64,000 nt of DNA from Pandoraea faecigallinarum (GTDB taxonomy: Bacteria > Pseudomonadota > Gammaproteobacteria > Burkholderiales > Burkholderiaceae), in NCBI RefSeq assembly GCF_001029105.3, contig NZ_CP011807.3, positions 4,216,001 to 4,280,000 of the forward strand, written 5' to 3'. The translations under genes and the position numbers were made by a program. This document shows, piece by piece, positions 16,922 through 27,904 of the stretch. The notes beneath the pieces were generated by a model that worked only from the letters and a program-made list of their open reading frames with translations, did no database searches and was not told the origin of the DNA. How positions within the stretch are numbered: position 1 is the stretch's first letter; the number at the start of each line of letters is the position of its first letter.

Positions 16922-18163
16922 ATGTCCCTGCCCGCTGCGTCTCCTTCCGCCACCGCGACTTCAGGCGCGCTCCCCCTTGTGCCTCGTTGCGATCTTTTCT
17001 GTACCGTCGTCGACAATTTCGGCGATATCGGCGTGTGCTGGCGGCTCGCACGGCAACTCGTTCGCGAGCATGGCTGGTCGGTCCGGCTGTGGGTCGACGA
17101 CCTCGCGAGCTTCCGTCACCTGCGTCCGGACCTCGATCCGGCACTTGCCCGGCAGCGTTGCGATGGCGTGGACGTGCGCCGCTGGGATGCCGACTTCGGC
17201 CCGATCTCCGAGGCCAATGCGCCGGGCGATGTGGTGATCGAAGGGTTTGCCTGCCATCTTCCGAAGGCCTATCTCCACGCGATGCACGCCCGAAAAAAGG
17301 CGGGCAACGCGCCGGTGTGGATCAATCTGGAATATCTGAGCGCAGAAAACTGGGTCGACGATTTTCATTTGCAGAAGTCGCTTCATCCCCAGTTCGGACT
17401 CGTCAAGACGATTTTCATGCCGGGATTCACCGAGCGGACCGGCGGGCTCATTCGCGAACGCGAGCTATTTTCCCGGCGTGAGGCGTTTCTCGCGTCTGCC
17501 GGGCTGCGCAACGCCTGGTGGCAGCGCGCGGTCGGTCTGCCGGCCGCGCCGCAGGGCGCCCTGGTCGTGTCGCTGTTCGCGTACGAAAACGCCGCGCTCC
17601 CGGCACTGCTGACGCAATGGGCGCAAAGCACAACGCCTATCGTCTGTCTGGTGCCCCAAGGCCGCATCGCGCCAGCCGTCGGTGAGTGGTTCGGACGCCA
17701 TGCGCTCACCGCCGGCGAATCGGCGGCACGCGGTGCGCTCACGGTGCATGGCCTGCCGTTCGTTGCGCAAAACGACTTCGACGCACTGCTGTGGGCCTGC
17801 GACCTGAATTTCGTGCGAGGGGAAGATTCGTTCGTACGCGCGCAATGGGCGGCGAAACCATTCGTCTGGCACATCTATCCGCAAGCCGAAAACGCTCATC
17901 ACGTGAAGCTCGACGCCTTTCTCGAGCGATATCTCGCGCATTCGTCGCCGGCGGATACCCCGTTGGGAGGCGATGCGCGCGAAGCGCTGCGCACCTTCTG
18001 GCACCTCTGGAACGGATACGCCGGGACGCCCCCGAACTGGACGGCATTGGCACTGGCATTACCCGAACTTAATCGCCATGCGCAGCGATGGGCGAGCACT
18101 CAGGCGAGCTTGCCGGACCTCGCTCGACAGTTGGCAAGCTTCGTGGAAAATCAGGTAAAATAA
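16922..18163 (+). CDS. earP: EF-P arginine rhamnosyltransferase
   Basis: Transfers rhamnose from dTDP-rhamnose to Arg32 of elongation factor P, which activates EF-P for polyproline translation. The 413-residue protein shows the family's N-terminal motif [20 protein letters not shown], whose two aspartates are catalytically important in studied homologues, and the C-terminal [20 protein letters not shown] with the nucleotide-sugar-binding glutamate. The efp gene follows on the same strand after 139 bases, and its product has the required arginine. The gene is divergent from uvrC. Confidence 0.95.
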   Translation: MSLPAASPSATATSGALPLVPRCDLFCTVVDNFGDIGVCWRLARQLVREHGWSVRLWVDDLASFRHLRPDLDPALARQRCDGVDVRRWDADFGPISEANAPGDVVIEGFACHLPKAYLHAMHARKKAGNAPVWINLEYLSAENWVDDFHLQKSLHPQFGLVKTIFMPGFTERTGGLIRERELFSRREAFLASAGLRNAWWQRAVGLPAAPQGALVVSLFAYENAALPALLTQWAQSTTPIVCLVPQGRIAPAVGEWFGRHALTAGESAARGALTVHGLPFVAQNDFDALLWACDLNFVRGEDSFVRAQWAAKPFVWHIYPQAENAHHVKLDAFLERYLAHSSPADTPLGGDAREALRTFWHLWNGYAGTPPNWTALALALPELNRHAQRWASTQASLPDLARQLASFVENQVK

Positions 18164-18302
18164 CTGGTTTTTCAACGCTTTGCTGCTGAACCTGCTGCTC
18201 CGAGTCGCTTTGGGCGGACACGGGAATCAAGCGGCGAAGGGGCGTATGGAAGCGCTCAACAAGCGGCAAATCGCTTATTTCGTCACAGGATCTCGTTTTT
18301 TT

Positions 18303-18860
18303 ATGAAAATCGCTCAAGAACTCCGCGTCGGCAACGTCTTCATGCTCGAAAATGAGCCGCACGTCGTGCTTCGCACCGAATTCGTCAAGTCGGGCCGTAA
18401 CTCCAGCATGGTCAAGCTGAAGTACAAGAAGCTGCTGAAGGAAGGCCGCGGTGAATTCACGTACCGCGCCGACGAAAAGTTCGACACCGTCACGCTCGAC
18501 AAGAAGGAAGTGACCTACTCGTACTACGCCGACCCGATGTACGTGTTCATGGACGCCGAGTACAACCAGTACGAAGTCGAAGCCGAGAACATGGACAACG
18601 CGATCAAGTATCTCGAGCCCGACATGCCGTGCGAAGTCGTGTTCTACAACGATAAGGCCATCTCGGTCGAACTGCCGACGACGCTCATTCGCGTGGTCGA
18701 GTATACGGAACCGGCTGTCAAGGGTGACACCTCGTCGGGCAAGGTCCTGAAGAACGCCAAGATCAACGATCTGCTCGAAGTCCAGGTTCCGCTGTTCGTG
18801 AACACCGGCGACAAGATCGAAATCGATACGCGCACCGACGAATACAAGAGCCGCGCCTAA
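18303..18860 (+). CDS. efp: Translation elongation factor P
   Basis: Binds between the P and E sites and rescues ribosomes stalled at consecutive prolines (185 residues, the usual length). The loop tip reads VKSGRNSS with arginine at position 32, the target of rhamnosylation by EarP encoded upstream, instead of the lysine used in E. coli. The ATG at 18303 is the conserved start [11 protein letters not shown]; an earlier in-frame start would add a non-conserved leader of 41 residues. A strong terminator follows at 18914. Confidence 0.97.
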   Translation: MKIAQELRVGNVFMLENEPHVVLRTEFVKSGRNSSMVKLKYKKLLKEGRGEFTYRADEKFDTVTLDKKEVTYSYYADPMYVFMDAEYNQYEVEAENMDNAIKYLEPDMPCEVVFYNDKAISVELPTTLIRVVEYTEPAVKGDTSSGKVLKNAKINDLLEVQVPLFVNTGDKIEIDTRTDEYKSRA

Positions 18861-18913
18861 GCGTCGGCTTGCGACCGCAGCGCCCTTCGGGGCGCGCGGT
18901 TTGTCAGATGACA

Positions 18914-18949
18914 AAAAAGCGCTCGTCCCTTCGGGGTCGAGCGCTTTTT
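18914..18949. terminator. Bidirectional terminator between efp and nagZ
   Basis: AAAAAGCGCTCG and CGAGCGCTTTTT form a 12-pair stem around a CCTTCGGGG-type loop. A-run on the left and T-run on the right let it stop efp (plus) and nagZ (minus). Confidence 0.9.
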
Positions 18950-18976
18950 GTTTGGGCCTGCGGCTGCCGGCTGCCT

Positions 18977-20011
18977 TTATCCCCCAAACGTCTCCGCGAT
19001 CAAACGCTTCGCCGCCTGATACTCCGCCTGCGCCAGCATCTTTTCCCAGCCATGCGCCTTGCCACGGCCTTGCAGATGCTTGATGCGACGCTGCGATACG
19101 GTGTCCGTCACCGGCTTCATCTCGCGCAGCAGACGGTCCGCCTTATCAGGGCTATTGCAGATCAGCACCATGTCGCAACCGGCATCCAGCGCAGCGTGCG
19201 CGGCGCTCACCACATCGCCCGCGGCACTTGCGCCTTGCATCGACAGATCGTCACTGAAGATCACACCGTCGAAGCCGTACTTGCCGCGCAGGATCTCCTT
19301 GAGCCATTTGGCCGAGAAGCCGGCGGGATTCGGATCGACCTGCGGATAGATCACGTGCGCCGGCATCACTGCCGACAGCGACATGCCGAGCCAGCCGTAC
19401 GGCTGCGCATCCACCGAAAGGATTTCGTCGAGCGAACGCTCATCGACAGGAATCTCGTGATGCGAATCGGCGGCGACGAAACCGTGTCCCGGGAAGTGCT
19501 TGCCGCAGTTCGCCATGCCGGCGAGCAGCAGTCCGTGGTTCAGGCTCTTGGCGAGCATCGCGACGACGCGCGGGTCGGCGTCGAACGCACGATCGCCGAT
19601 CACGGTCGACGTGCCGTAATCCAGATCCAGCACCGGCGTAAAGCTCAGATCGATGTCGCACGCACGCAGTTCGGAAGCCAGCACGTAGCCCACGGCTGTC
19701 GCCACACGCGTCGCCTGGAACACGTCCTCGTGCCAGAGCTTGCCCAGCTTGCCCATCGCGGGCAAATGCGTGAAGCCATCGGTGCGGAAACGCTGCACGC
19801 GTCCGCCCTCATGATCGACGGCGATCAGAATATCGTCGCGCACGTCGCGAATCTGCTTGGTCAGCGAGCAAAGTTGCGCCCGGTCATCAAAGTTGCGGGC
19901 GAACAGAATCACACCCCCGGTCAACGGATGGTCGATGCGACGGATGTCGTCTTCGCTGAGGGTCAGCCCGACGACGTCCAGCATCACCGGGCCAGGCCTG
20001 CGCTTCGTCAT
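18977..20011 (-). CDS. nagZ: Beta-N-acetylhexosaminidase
   Basis: Cytoplasmic glycoside hydrolase family 3 enzyme that removes N-acetylglucosamine from 1,6-anhydromuropeptides during peptidoglycan recycling (344 residues). The hallmark [10 protein letters not shown] is present with the catalytic His in DSHHEIP nearby, and the nucleophile aspartate in [12 protein letters not shown]. Its start overlaps the acpS stop by four bases (ATGA), and it closes the long minus-strand block. In some relatives NagZ activity affects ampC induction; nothing here tells whether that applies. Confidence 0.95.
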   Translation of the reverse strand: MTKRRPGPVMLDVVGLTLSEDDIRRIDHPLTGGVILFARNFDDRAQLCSLTKQIRDVRDDILIAVDHEGGRVQRFRTDGFTHLPAMGKLGKLWHEDVFQATRVATAVGYVLASELRACDIDLSFTPVLDLDYGTSTVIGDRAFDADPRVVAMLAKSLNHGLLLAGMANCGKHFPGHGFVAADSHHEIPVDERSLDEILSVDAQPYGWLGMSLSAVMPAHVIYPQVDPNPAGFSAKWLKEILRGKYGFDGVIFSDDLSMQGASAAGDVVSAAHAALDAGCDMVLICNSPDKADRLLREMKPVTDTVSQRRIKHLQGRGKAHGWEKMLAQAEYQAAKRLIAETFGG

Positions 20012-20562
20012 TGCGTTTTCTCCGATGCAATATTGCCAATGTGGCTTAAGTTACCTAACGGGCGAGAGGCGATCGCGAACGCGACTGCGTAGTCCTTCTC
20101 GTCCGTGATCGAGATCTCGATCGACAGTTGCCGCTCGGCCAGCCACTGTACCAATTCGCCCGAGGCCACAACGATCGGTTTGCCCGATGGCGCATTCAGG
20201 GTCTGCACCGCGCGCCATGTCATGGGCCAGCGCATGCCAAGGCCGATGGCCTTCGACACCGCTTCCTTCGCTGCGAATCGCGTACACAGGTATGCCAGTC
20301 CCCGCGCTTCCGAGCGCTTCTGACGTGCGTGATAAACCTTGAGTTCCTCGGGACCGAGCACACGCGCCGCGAATCGCCCGTTCGTGCGCGTCATCACGCC
20401 CACGACGCGGCTGATTTGCAGGATATCGGTGCCGATGCCGTAAATCGTCGTCGCCACTTGCGCGGGCGTAACAGGGTTACCGTGCGCGGAAGACGCGGAA
20501 GACGCCGAAGATGCGGCCCTGGCGTCCGGCAACGGGGAAGACGGTGGCGTCGGTTCGCTCAT
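20008..20562 (-). CDS. acpS: Holo-[acyl-carrier-protein] synthase
   Basis: Transfers 4'-phosphopantetheine from CoA to the serine of ACP (acpP at 33490). The core starts [14 protein letters not shown] with the Mg-binding aspartate, followed by [13 protein letters not shown]. Typical AcpS proteins begin almost at IYGIGTD, yet this frame has about 38 extra Ser/Ala/Pro-rich residues. The true start could be the GTG at 20457. I keep the ATG at 20562, since neither has a clear ribosome site. It overlaps nagZ by four bases and follows pdxJ by 82 bases. Confidence 0.9.
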   Translation of the reverse strand: MSEPTPPSSPLPDARAASSASSASSAHGNPVTPAQVATTIYGIGTDILQISRVVGVMTRTNGRFAARVLGPEELKVYHARQKRSEARGLAYLCTRFAAKEAVSKAIGLGMRWPMTWRAVQTLNAPSGKPIVVASGELVQWLAERQLSIEISITDEKDYAVAFAIASRPLGNLSHIGNIASEKTQ

Positions 20563-20644
20563 GAACGTGGCATCGCGTGGTACGTCGATGAAAGCGGCAA
20601 AGGGACCGCGAGGTTATGCGACGGACGCATCGAGGCGCACCGCG

Positions 20645-21406
20645 TCAGCCGCGCGCGGCGACGCGACTGGCGACCATGATCGCCTTCATCTCGCGCACGG
20701 CATTTTCCCAGCCGGCAAACAGCGCGTGAGCGACGATGGCATGTCCGATATTCAACTCCGAGATACCTTCGATGGCGGCAATCGGCTGCACGTTCTCGTA
20801 GTGCAGGCCGTGGCCCGCATTCACGCGCAAGCCGAGCGACACTCCGAGCGCGACGGCACGTTCGATGCGAGCAAACTCCGCCTCGCGGGAAGCTTCGTTG
20901 TGGGCTTCGGCGTAACGGCCCGTATGCAGTTCGACGACCGGCGCGCCCATGCGAGCCGCAGCGCGAATGGGTGCTTCATCGGGATCGATGAAGAGCGATA
21001 CGCGGCTGCCGGCTTCGCTCAATTGCTTCGTCGCGGCCGCGATACGGTCGTAAAGCCCCACGACGTCCAATCCGCCCTCGGTCGTGAGCTCCTGACGGCT
21101 CTCCGGCACCAGGCAAACATCGTGCGGCTTTACGCGGCAGGCAATCGCCAGCATTTCTTCCGTGACCGCACATTCGAGGTTCATGCGCGTGATCAGCTTG
21201 TCGCGCAGATTCGTCACGTCCTCGTCGCGAATATGACGACGATCTTCACGCAGGTGCAACGTGATCACGTCCGCTCCCGCCTCTTCGGCCAGCAGGGCAG
21301 CCCGGATCGGGTCCGGATAAGCCGTACCACGCGCGTTGCGCACCGTTGCGACGTGATCGATGTTGACCCCGAGATCGATGGAGTTGCCTTGAAAGAAGAG
21401 GCTCAT
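20645..21406 (-). CDS. pdxJ: Pyridoxine 5'-phosphate synthase
   Basis: Condenses 1-deoxyxylulose 5-phosphate with 3-amino-2-oxopropyl phosphate to give pyridoxine 5'-phosphate (253 residues, family length 240-260). Conserved segments of this TIM barrel are [16 protein letters not shown] near the start, [13 protein letters not shown], and [11 protein letters not shown] near the end. The start overlaps the recO stop by four bases. It lies in the conserved order era-recO-pdxJ-acpS. Confidence 0.96.
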   Translation of the reverse strand: MSLFFQGNSIDLGVNIDHVATVRNARGTAYPDPIRAALLAEEAGADVITLHLREDRRHIRDEDVTNLRDKLITRMNLECAVTEEMLAIACRVKPHDVCLVPESRQELTTEGGLDVVGLYDRIAAATKQLSEAGSRVSLFIDPDEAPIRAAARMGAPVVELHTGRYAEAHNEASREAEFARIERAVALGVSLGLRVNAGHGLHYENVQPIAAIEGISELNIGHAIVAHALFAGWENAVREMKAIMVASRVAARG

Positions 21407-22461
21407 AGTTTTTGCAGGTCGAGCAGGATCTGCCGGGTATTGAGCGGTACGCCGCCCAAGTGATGGTTGAGAAGAAAGCGCATGAGCAGCTTGCTTTGCT
21501 GTACGGTCTGCGCTCGCGAATAGTCGTCTTGCTCCATATCGAGCAATGTCTGCCCGATGACCACGGGCCAGTCGGACGGCTCGTCGCCCCGCGCCGGACG
21601 CACTCCCCAGTCGGGATGAAACACGTAACGACGATCCGGTGTGACCTGGCCGCGCGTTTGCGTGCAGCGATCGAACGCCACGGCATACCCGGTCTCCCGC
21701 AGCAACACGCGCTCGAACGCTCTGAGAATGATGCCCGCCGGCTCACCATGCGCGAGATGGTGCAGTGTCGTCAGATAGTGCTGAAACAATTTGTCGTGCG
21801 GGTCGTCGCGCGCGCAGAATTTCACCAGCAATTCATTCAGGTAGAAGCCCGAGAGCAAAGCGTCGCCCTCCAGCGGACGCAAACCGCCCACCCACTCCGC
21901 CTTCGTCAGCGTACGCAACTCGCCTTTGCCCAACCAGGCGAGCGAGAGCGGCTGAAACGTCTGAAGTACGCCGCGCAGCGCCGAATGCGGCCGCTTGGCC
22001 CCCTTGGCCACCAGCGCGATGCGGCCGTGATCCCGGGTCAGAACGTCGATGATCAGACTGGTTTCTCGATAGGGATAACTGTGAAGGACAAACCCGGGCT
22101 GCTCCGTCACGCGGCTCTGTTCGCGCTCGGCCACGCGGGCGGGCGACGGCGCACGCCGGACCCGCTTGCCCTCGGGCTTGGTGCCGTGATCGGTGTCCGC
22201 CCGGGTGCTGGCGTTTGCGTCAGGCCTGCCGGCGCGAGCGTCGCGCCCGACGCCCCGGACGTTGGCTTCCGCCTGCCGAAAAGCCTCCGACGCTTCGTCG
22301 TCCACCGCACGCGTAGGCGCACTGCGCGACTGACGCACCGATCGTGCCCCCGGCGTCGCCGACGACGCGGCACGCGATGCTCGCGACGCGCCTCCCGCCG
22401 CTGTCAATTCGACAGGAACGGCAACGTCTTCGCGTGAGGTGTCGAGTTCACTCGTAGCCAT
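21403..22461 (-). CDS. recO: DNA repair protein RecO with long N-terminal extension
   Basis: Helps RecR load RecA at gaps and anneals single strands. The recognisable domain begins at about residue 122 ([20 protein letters not shown]) and runs to the end ([27 protein letters not shown]). Before it lie about 120 low-complexity residues rich in Ala, Arg, Ser and Thr; usual RecO is about 240 residues and this is 352. The ATG at 22461 lies inside the era coding end (14-base overlap), and no strong ribosome site is visible, so a later start is possible. The gene identity is firm. Confidence 0.93.
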   Translation of the reverse strand: MATSELDTSREDVAVPVELTAAGGASRASRAASSATPGARSVRQSRSAPTRAVDDEASEAFRQAEANVRGVGRDARAGRPDANASTRADTDHGTKPEGKRVRRAPSPARVAEREQSRVTEQPGFVLHSYPYRETSLIIDVLTRDHGRIALVAKGAKRPHSALRGVLQTFQPLSLAWLGKGELRTLTKAEWVGGLRPLEGDALLSGFYLNELLVKFCARDDPHDKLFQHYLTTLHHLAHGEPAGIILRAFERVLLRETGYAVAFDRCTQTRGQVTPDRRYVFHPDWGVRPARGDEPSDWPVVIGQTLLDMEQDDYSRAQTVQQSKLLMRFLLNHHLGGVPLNTRQILLDLQKL

Positions 22462-23341
22462 ATGCCCGCAGGCCGGCGTCGTTGTCGGCCCACCCGCTCT
22501 TCACCTTGATGAAGACTTCCAGATACACCGGGCCGTCGAAGAGCTTTTCCATGTCGTGACGGGCATCGGTGGAAATCTGCTTGAGCTTCGCACCCTTGCT
22601 GCCGATGATCATCGCCTTGTGGTTTTCGCGCTCGACCAGCACGCTCGCAAAGATGCGGCGCAACCGGCCTTCCTGCTCGTATTTGTCGATGATGACGGTG
22701 CTCGTGTACGGGATTTCGTCGCCGGTCCAGCGGAAGACCTTCTCACGCAGGATTTCCGCCGCCATGAAGCGTTCGCTGCGATCGGTCAGATCGTCCTCGC
22801 CATAGATCGGCTCGCCTTCGAGCAGGTACGGACGCAACACACCGAGCAAGCGCTTGATGTCATCCGCACGCTTGGCCGACAGCGGCACGATTTCACGGAA
22901 ATCGCGCGCCTCGCCGACCTTGCGCAGGAACGGCAACATTTCCGCCTTGTCGGCAATGCGATCGAGCTTGTTGACGATGAGCAGTACCGGCGTGGTTTCC
23001 GGCAGCAGATTGAGGACCTTCTCGTCGTCCGGACCAAACGTGCCGGCTTCGATCACGAACATTACGACATCGACGCTTGAGAGCGTAGAGGTCACTGCGC
23101 GATTGAGCGAGCGGTTCAGGGCTGTCGCGTGGCGCGTCTGGAAACCCGGGGTGTCGACGAAGATGTACTGCGCGTCTTCGGTGGTATTGATGCCGGTAAT
23201 GCGATGTCGCGTCGTCTGCGCCTTGCGCGACGTAATGCTGATCTTCTGACCGACGAGGGCGTTGAGCAATGTCGACTTGCCGACGTTAGGACGCCCGACG
23301 ATCGCCACGGTGCCGCAGCGAAAATCCGTCTTATCGTTCAT
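22448..23341 (-). CDS. era: GTPase Era
   Basis: Essential GTPase that binds 16S rRNA and helps assemble the small ribosomal subunit (297 residues). G1 is [10 protein letters not shown]3 is DTPGFQ, G4 is NKLD, and the C-terminal KH domain contains [18 protein letters not shown] sequence ([14 protein letters not shown]). It follows rnc after 57 bases, as in many bacteria. Its 3' end overlaps recO by 14 bases. Confidence 0.97.
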   Translation of the reverse strand: MNDKTDFRCGTVAIVGRPNVGKSTLLNALVGQKISITSRKAQTTRHRITGINTTEDAQYIFVDTPGFQTRHATALNRSLNRAVTSTLSSVDVVMFVIEAGTFGPDDEKVLNLLPETTPVLLIVNKLDRIADKAEMLPFLRKVGEARDFREIVPLSAKRADDIKRLLGVLRPYLLEGEPIYGEDDLTDRSERFMAAEILREKVFRWTGDEIPYTSTVIIDKYEQEGRLRRIFASVLVERENHKAMIIGSKGAKLKQISTDARHDMEKLFDGPVYLEVFIKVKSGWADNDAGLRAYGYE

Positions 23342-23398
23342 GATTGGAAACTCTCTTGAATAGGGGCCGGCGTCTCGCGCTTGTCCCCTGAATGGGAC

Positions 23399-24448
23399 TC
23401 AGGCGGCAGCCGGCGGCTGCCTGGCGGCGTCGGCCTTCTCGGTCGGCTTGTCCGCCGGCTTCTCGATAGCCTTTTCCACGGCCTTTTCCGCGACTTTATC
23501 CCCGACCTTCTCGGCAGGCTTGTCGACGTTTTTTTCCGTCGCCGTGCCACGCGGCGCGCCGTGGCTCGACGCTGTCATTGCAGGCGCCGTCGTCGATCCC
23601 GCAACGGTATCGCGCACGTCCTTCGCGTCTTTCGAGTCGACCTGCGACGCCGTTGCCACCTGACCGGCCCTCTCCGCTTTCTCCGCCTTCTTCGCCTCGG
23701 ACGCCGCCGCCTTCGCCGCACGCTTCCTGGCCGCCTTGGCGCTCTTTTCCGCCTTCGGCTTGGCGAGCGCAGGCATCTTCTGCACCTCTTCCAGAGCCTT
23801 CTTGGCAGCCGCCTGCTCCGCCGCACGACGGCTCGCACCGGAGCCGCCCACCTTGATGTCGAGCTTCGGCACCGTACACTCGACCTCGAACTGCTGGTTG
23901 TGTGCAGCGCCGTGCGTGGCAATCACTGTGTATTGCGGCAGCGCGATCTTGTGACCTTGCAGATACTCCTGAAGCAGCGTCTTGGCATCCTTGCCAAGCG
24001 TTTTCGGGTCAACGTGTTCGAGCACCGGCGTATAAAGCCGCTCGATCACCGCATAGGCCGCCTCGAACCCGCCGTCGAGGTACATCGCCCCGAACAGCGC
24101 TTCGAGCGTGTCAGCCAGAATCGATGGTCGGCGAAAGCCCCCGCTCTTGAGTTCGCCTTCGCCCAGGCGCAGGAAATCGGAAACGCCAAGCGTCTGCGCG
24201 ATCTCGTACAACGATTGCTGCTTCACGAGATTGGCGCGCACACGAGAGAGGTCGCCTTCGTCGAGCTTGCCGTAGCGACGGAAAAGAATCGCTGCGACCG
24301 AACAATTCAGAATGGAATCGCCGAGAAACTCCAGCCGCTCATTGTTGGCGGCACTGTGGCTACGGTGCGTCAGTGCTTGGCAAAGCAATTCCGCATCGTG
24401 GAAACGATACTGGAGGCGTTCTTCCAGTTGGTTCAGAGATTGAGGCAT
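23399..24448 (-). CDS. rnc: Ribonuclease III with long Lys/Ala-rich tail
   Basis: Cleaves double-stranded RNA in rRNA maturation and mRNA decay. The nuclease domain has the signature [10 protein letters not shown] at residues 36-45, and the double-stranded RNA-binding domain ends near residue 222. After that come about 125 residues rich in Ala, Lys and Glu, with repeated EKxxEK/ADKP-like units near the end. The E. coli enzyme is 226 residues; this one is 349. The ATG at 24448 ([12 protein letters not shown]) is chosen by homology; 16 in-frame residues upstream are non-conserved. Confidence 0.95.
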   Translation of the reverse strand: MPQSLNQLEERLQYRFHDAELLCQALTHRSHSAANNERLEFLGDSILNCSVAAILFRRYGKLDEGDLSRVRANLVKQQSLYEIAQTLGVSDFLRLGEGELKSGGFRRPSILADTLEALFGAMYLDGGFEAAYAVIERLYTPVLEHVDPKTLGKDAKTLLQEYLQGHKIALPQYTVIATHGAAHNQQFEVECTVPKLDIKVGGSGASRRAAEQAAAKKALEEVQKMPALAKPKAEKSAKAARKRAAKAAASEAKKAEKAERAGQVATASQVDSKDAKDVRDTVAGSTTAPAMTASSHGAPRGTATEKNVDKPAEKVGDKVAEKAVEKAIEKPADKPTEKADAARQPPAAA

Positions 24449-24639
24449 GGCGCAAGTATAGCGCGACGCTCCCGCCCCGGCGCGCGTCGTCGCCAAGAAA
24501 CGACGGGCTTTACCGCCGTCCGGCGGCCTTTTCGGACTCGCGTGAGAGCGGTGGATCGGACATTTCCGAGGTCAGGACGAATCGGTCCTCCGGGTAGTCC
24601 TGTCACATCGCATTTTTTATTTCTGCTTTAAAAATAATA

Positions 24640-24675
24640 ATGCGGAAAATGACAAAATAACGTCAATTTCCGCAT
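24640..24675 (-). terminator. A/T-rich inverted repeat between lepB and rnc
   Basis: Arms ATGCGGAAAATGAC and GTCAATTTCCGCAT match at 13 of 14 positions around an eight-base loop. On the minus strand the hairpin is followed by TTATTATTTTTAAAG, so it may end the lepA-lepB transcript. It could also be an operator for rnc, which starts 192 bases further on. The surrounding 80 bases are notably A/T-rich. Confidence 0.5.
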
Positions 24676-24724
24676 CAATTCAGCGATCATCGGCGCACAT
24701 CGCCGCATCCGTGACCAGGGCCGC

Positions 24725-25639
24725 TTACTGGAAGCTGCCCAGACGCTTCAGATTCGAGAAGTTCATCCAGATGAAGAAGGCACGGCCAACGATGTTCTGT
24801 TCCGGCACGAAGCCCCAGTAACGGCTATCCGCACTGTTGTCGCGATTGTCGCCCATCATGAAATAATTGCCCGGCGGCACCTTGCAAATCACGCCCTGGC
24901 TGTTGTACTGGCAGTTCTGCTTGTTCGGGAAGTCGTCGGCCCCCATGATGTATGGCGGCACGTTCGGATCGTTCAGGATACGGTTTTTCACCCCGCCGAC
25001 CGTCTCTTCGAACTGCTTGAAGTAGGCAATGTGCTCGTCGTCGAAGTAGTCCGGCAACGCCGTTTCCGGCACCGGCTGCCCGTTGATGGTCAGCTTCTTG
25101 TTCTGGTAGGCCACCACATCGCCCGGCACACCGATCACGCGCTTGATGTAATCCATCGACTCGTCTTTCGGGTAACGGAACACCACGACATCGCCGCGCT
25201 TCGGCTCGCCCACGTCGACGATTTTCCTGTTGATCACCGGCAGACGAATGCCGTAGTCGAACTTGTTCACGAGAATGAAATCGCCGACGAGCAGCGTCGG
25301 GATCATCGATCCGGACGGAATCTTGAACGGCTCGACCACGAACGAGCGCAGCACGAACACCGCCAGAATCACCGGGAAGAAGCTCGCGGAATATTCGAGC
25401 CACCATGGCTGACGCAGCTTTTCGTCCCGCAGCTTCGCGCGTGCGCTTGCGAGCGCGTTGCTTTCCTGCGGCCCCGAGCCCTGGACACCGGACCCCTGTA
25501 ATGCCAACTGCTGCTGATCGAATTGCGCCACGGCGTTCTGTGCTGCCCGGCGGCGCGCCGGTTGAAACACCAACTTGTCGGCCACCCAGGCCACCCCGGT
25601 CACCAGCACCAGGATCAAAAGAATCAGGGCGAAATTCAT
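24725..25639 (-). CDS. lepB: Signal peptidase I
   Basis: Inner-membrane protease that removes signal peptides from exported proteins (304 residues). An N-terminal membrane segment (residues 3-22) and a second near 85-102 are visible. The catalytic serine is Ser111 in PSGSM and the catalytic lysine Lys166 in DYIKRVIG. The C-terminal signature GDNRDNSADSRYWG is intact. It starts 18 bases after lepA, so the two are cotranscribed. A Gln/Ser-rich linker lies between the membrane segments. Confidence 0.97.
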   Translation of the reverse strand: MNFALILLILVLVTGVAWVADKLVFQPARRRAAQNAVAQFDQQQLALQGSGVQGSGPQESNALASARAKLRDEKLRQPWWLEYSASFFPVILAVFVLRSFVVEPFKIPSGSMIPTLLVGDFILVNKFDYGIRLPVINRKIVDVGEPKRGDVVVFRYPKDESMDYIKRVIGVPGDVVAYQNKKLTINGQPVPETALPDYFDDEHIAYFKQFEETVGGVKNRILNDPNVPPYIMGADDFPNKQNCQYNSQGVICKVPPGNYFMMGDNRDNSADSRYWGFVPEQNIVGRAFFIWMNFSNLKRLGSFQ

Positions 25640-25657
25640 GCGGGACCTGTCGCTACG

Positions 25658-27463
25658 TTATTTGTCTTCGACTTGCAAAATGGCAAGGAACGCTTCCTGA
25701 GGAATCTCGACGCTCCCCACCTGCTTCATGCGCTTCTTACCTTCCTTCTGTTTCTCGAGCAGCTTCTTCTTACGTGTGATGTCGCCACCATAGCACTTGG
25801 CCAAAACGTTCTTACGCAAAGCCTTGATGTTTTCACGGGCAATGATGTTCGCACCGATCGCCGCCTGAATCGCTACATCGTACATCTGACGCGGAATGAT
25901 TTCCCGCATCTTCGACGCGACCTGCGCACCGCGACGGCGGCTCTCCGAACGGTGAACGATGATCGACAGCGCATCGACCTTGTCGCTGTTGATGAGCATG
26001 TCCACCTTGACCACGTCCGACGCGCGATATTCCTTGAACTCATAGTCCATCGACGCATAACCGCGCGACACCGACTTCAGACGGTCGAAGAAGTCGAGCA
26101 CGATTTCGGCCATCGGGATTTCATAAATCAGACGGACCTGACGACCGTGATACTGCATGTCGATCTGGATGCCGCGTTTTTGCTGACACAGCGTGACGAC
26201 CGAACCGACGTACTCCTGCGGCATGTACAGATTGACGGTAACGATCGGCTCGCGCACTTCTTCGATACGCCCCGGATCCGGCATCTTCGACGGATTTTCG
26301 ACCGACACGACCGTGCCGTCGCGCTCCGTCACCTCATAAATCACGGTCGGTGCCGTGGTGATGAGGTCCATGTCGAATTCGCGCTCCAGACGCTCCTGCA
26401 CGATCTCCATGTGGAGCAGGCCCAGGAAGCCGCAACGGAAACCGAACCCCAGCGCCTGCGAGACTTCCGGTTCGTATTGCAGCGAGGCGTCGTTGAGCTT
26501 GAGCTTTTCGAGCGATTCGCGCAGCGCGTCGTATTGATTCGCTTCGACCGGGTAGAGACCGGCGAACACCTGCGGCTTGACTTCCTTGAAGCCTGGCAAC
26601 GGCGCGTCGGCCGGCTTGGTCGTCGTGGTCACGGCATGCGTGACGGTATCACCCACCTTTGCGGCACCGAGTTCCTTGATGCCGGAGATGATGAAGCCGA
26701 CCTGTCCTGCCGAGAGCGACGCGAGTTGTTTCGACTTCGGCGTGAACACGCCGACCTGCTCGACCAGATGGCTGGAGCCCGTGGCCATCAAATGAATCTT
26801 TTCCTTCGGCTTGAGCGTGCCGTTCACGACACGCACCAGCATGACAACACCCACGTAGCTATCGAACCACGAGTCGATGATCAGCGCCTGCAACGGTGCG
26901 TTTGCATCGCCCTTGGGCGGCGGCACCTTGGCGATCAGGGCTTCGAGCACGTCTTCCACGCCGAGCCCGGTCTTCGCCGAGCAGCGCACAGCGTCGGTCG
27001 CTTCGATACCGATGACGTCTTCGATTTCCTGAATCGCGTTTTCCGGTTCAGCAGACGGCAGGTCGATCTTGTTGAGCACCGGCACGACTTCCACGCCCAG
27101 TTCGATGGCCGTGTAGCAATTCGCGACCGTCTGCGCTTCCACGCCCTGCGAGGCGTCGACCACGAGCAGCGCGCCTTCGCAGGCGGACAGGGAGCGGCTC
27201 ACCTCGTACGAGAAGTCGACGTGTCCCGGCGTATCGATGAGGTTGAGGTTGTAGACCTTGCCGTCGCGAGCCTTGTATTGCAGCGCAGCCGTCTGTGCCT
27301 TGATGGTGATGCCACGCTCGCGCTCGAGGTCCATCGAGTCGAGGACGCGCGATTCCATTTCACGATCGGACAAACCGCCGCTCAGCTGGATGATGCGATC
27401 GGCCAGGGTCGATTTCCCGTGGTCGATGTGGGCGATGATCGAAAAATTGCGAATATGGTCCAT
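25658..27463 (-). CDS. lepA: Elongation factor 4 (LepA)
   Basis: Ribosome-associated GTPase that assists translation under stress and 30S assembly (601 residues). G1 is AHIDHGKST, the switch region [12 protein letters not shown] and the G4 motif LNKIDLP. The C-terminal end [19 protein letters not shown] is typical of LepA. The ATG at 27463 gives the standard start [12 protein letters not shown]; 24 in-frame codons before it are not conserved. It is followed by lepB. Confidence 0.97.
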   Translation of the reverse strand: MDHIRNFSIIAHIDHGKSTLADRIIQLSGGLSDREMESRVLDSMDLERERGITIKAQTAALQYKARDGKVYNLNLIDTPGHVDFSYEVSRSLSACEGALLVVDASQGVEAQTVANCYTAIELGVEVVPVLNKIDLPSAEPENAIQEIEDVIGIEATDAVRCSAKTGLGVEDVLEALIAKVPPPKGDANAPLQALIIDSWFDSYVGVVMLVRVVNGTLKPKEKIHLMATGSSHLVEQVGVFTPKSKQLASLSAGQVGFIISGIKELGAAKVGDTVTHAVTTTTKPADAPLPGFKEVKPQVFAGLYPVEANQYDALRESLEKLKLNDASLQYEPEVSQALGFGFRCGFLGLLHMEIVQERLEREFDMDLITTAPTVIYEVTERDGTVVSVENPSKMPDPGRIEEVREPIVTVNLYMPQEYVGSVVTLCQQKRGIQIDMQYHGRQVRLIYEIPMAEIVLDFFDRLKSVSRGYASMDYEFKEYRASDVVKVDMLINSDKVDALSIIVHRSESRRRGAQVASKMREIIPRQMYDVAIQAAIGANIIARENIKALRKNVLAKCYGGDITRKKKLLEKQKEGKKRMKQVGSVEIPQEAFLAILQVEDK

Positions 27464-27650
27464 GAGGCGGGCTATAGAAAAGTCGGTGCCATCGGATTCG
27501 GCTCGGCAGCGGCTTTCGAGAGAATCGGCAAACACGACATTTTAGCCGAAAGCGCAGGGATTCCGTCTGGAATCGCGCGCATCGCGGCGATACATCGGTA
27601 GTGGCGGGAAGGTTCTGGTGCCGGTCGCGGGCCGGTAGACGGGCGCGGCT

Positions 27651-27896
27651 TCAGCCCGATTGAAATACGACAGCAACGGCATCGACGTCGAAACGATACC
27701 GGCACAACTCGCGCTCCCCCAATGTAAGCACCGGCACGATCTCGTCGTACCTGGCTTCCAGCGCGGGATCGCTGTCGACATCGATGACCGTGACGGAAAA
27801 GTCCCACGCCGGACGCATCGCCTCGAGCGCCGCAAGCATGTCATCACAAAGATGACACCACTTGCGGCCATAAAGGGTGAGCGCCGGCGCGGTCAT
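27651..27896 (-). CDS. Glutaredoxin-like thiol protein (DUF836 type)
   Basis: Small thioredoxin-fold protein of 81 residues with a CHLC active site at residues 14-17 (KWCHLCDDM) and the cis-proline in EIVPVLTL. The fold and short length fit the glutaredoxin-like DUF836 family, whose substrates are unknown to me. It starts nine bases after mucD on the same strand and probably belongs to the sigma-E operon, ahead of lepA. A role in redox repair of envelope or translation proteins would be speculation. Confidence 0.85.
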   Translation of the reverse strand: MTAPALTLYGRKWCHLCDDMLAALEAMRPAWDFSVTVIDVDSDPALEARYDEIVPVLTLGERELCRYRFDVDAVAVVFQSG

Positions 27897-27904
27897 GAGC
27901 CAGC

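Noticed and set aside
25523..27601. A 692-codon plus-strand open frame opposite lepA
   Set aside because: It is the antisense frame of LepA, with a composition dominated by His, Arg and Asp.
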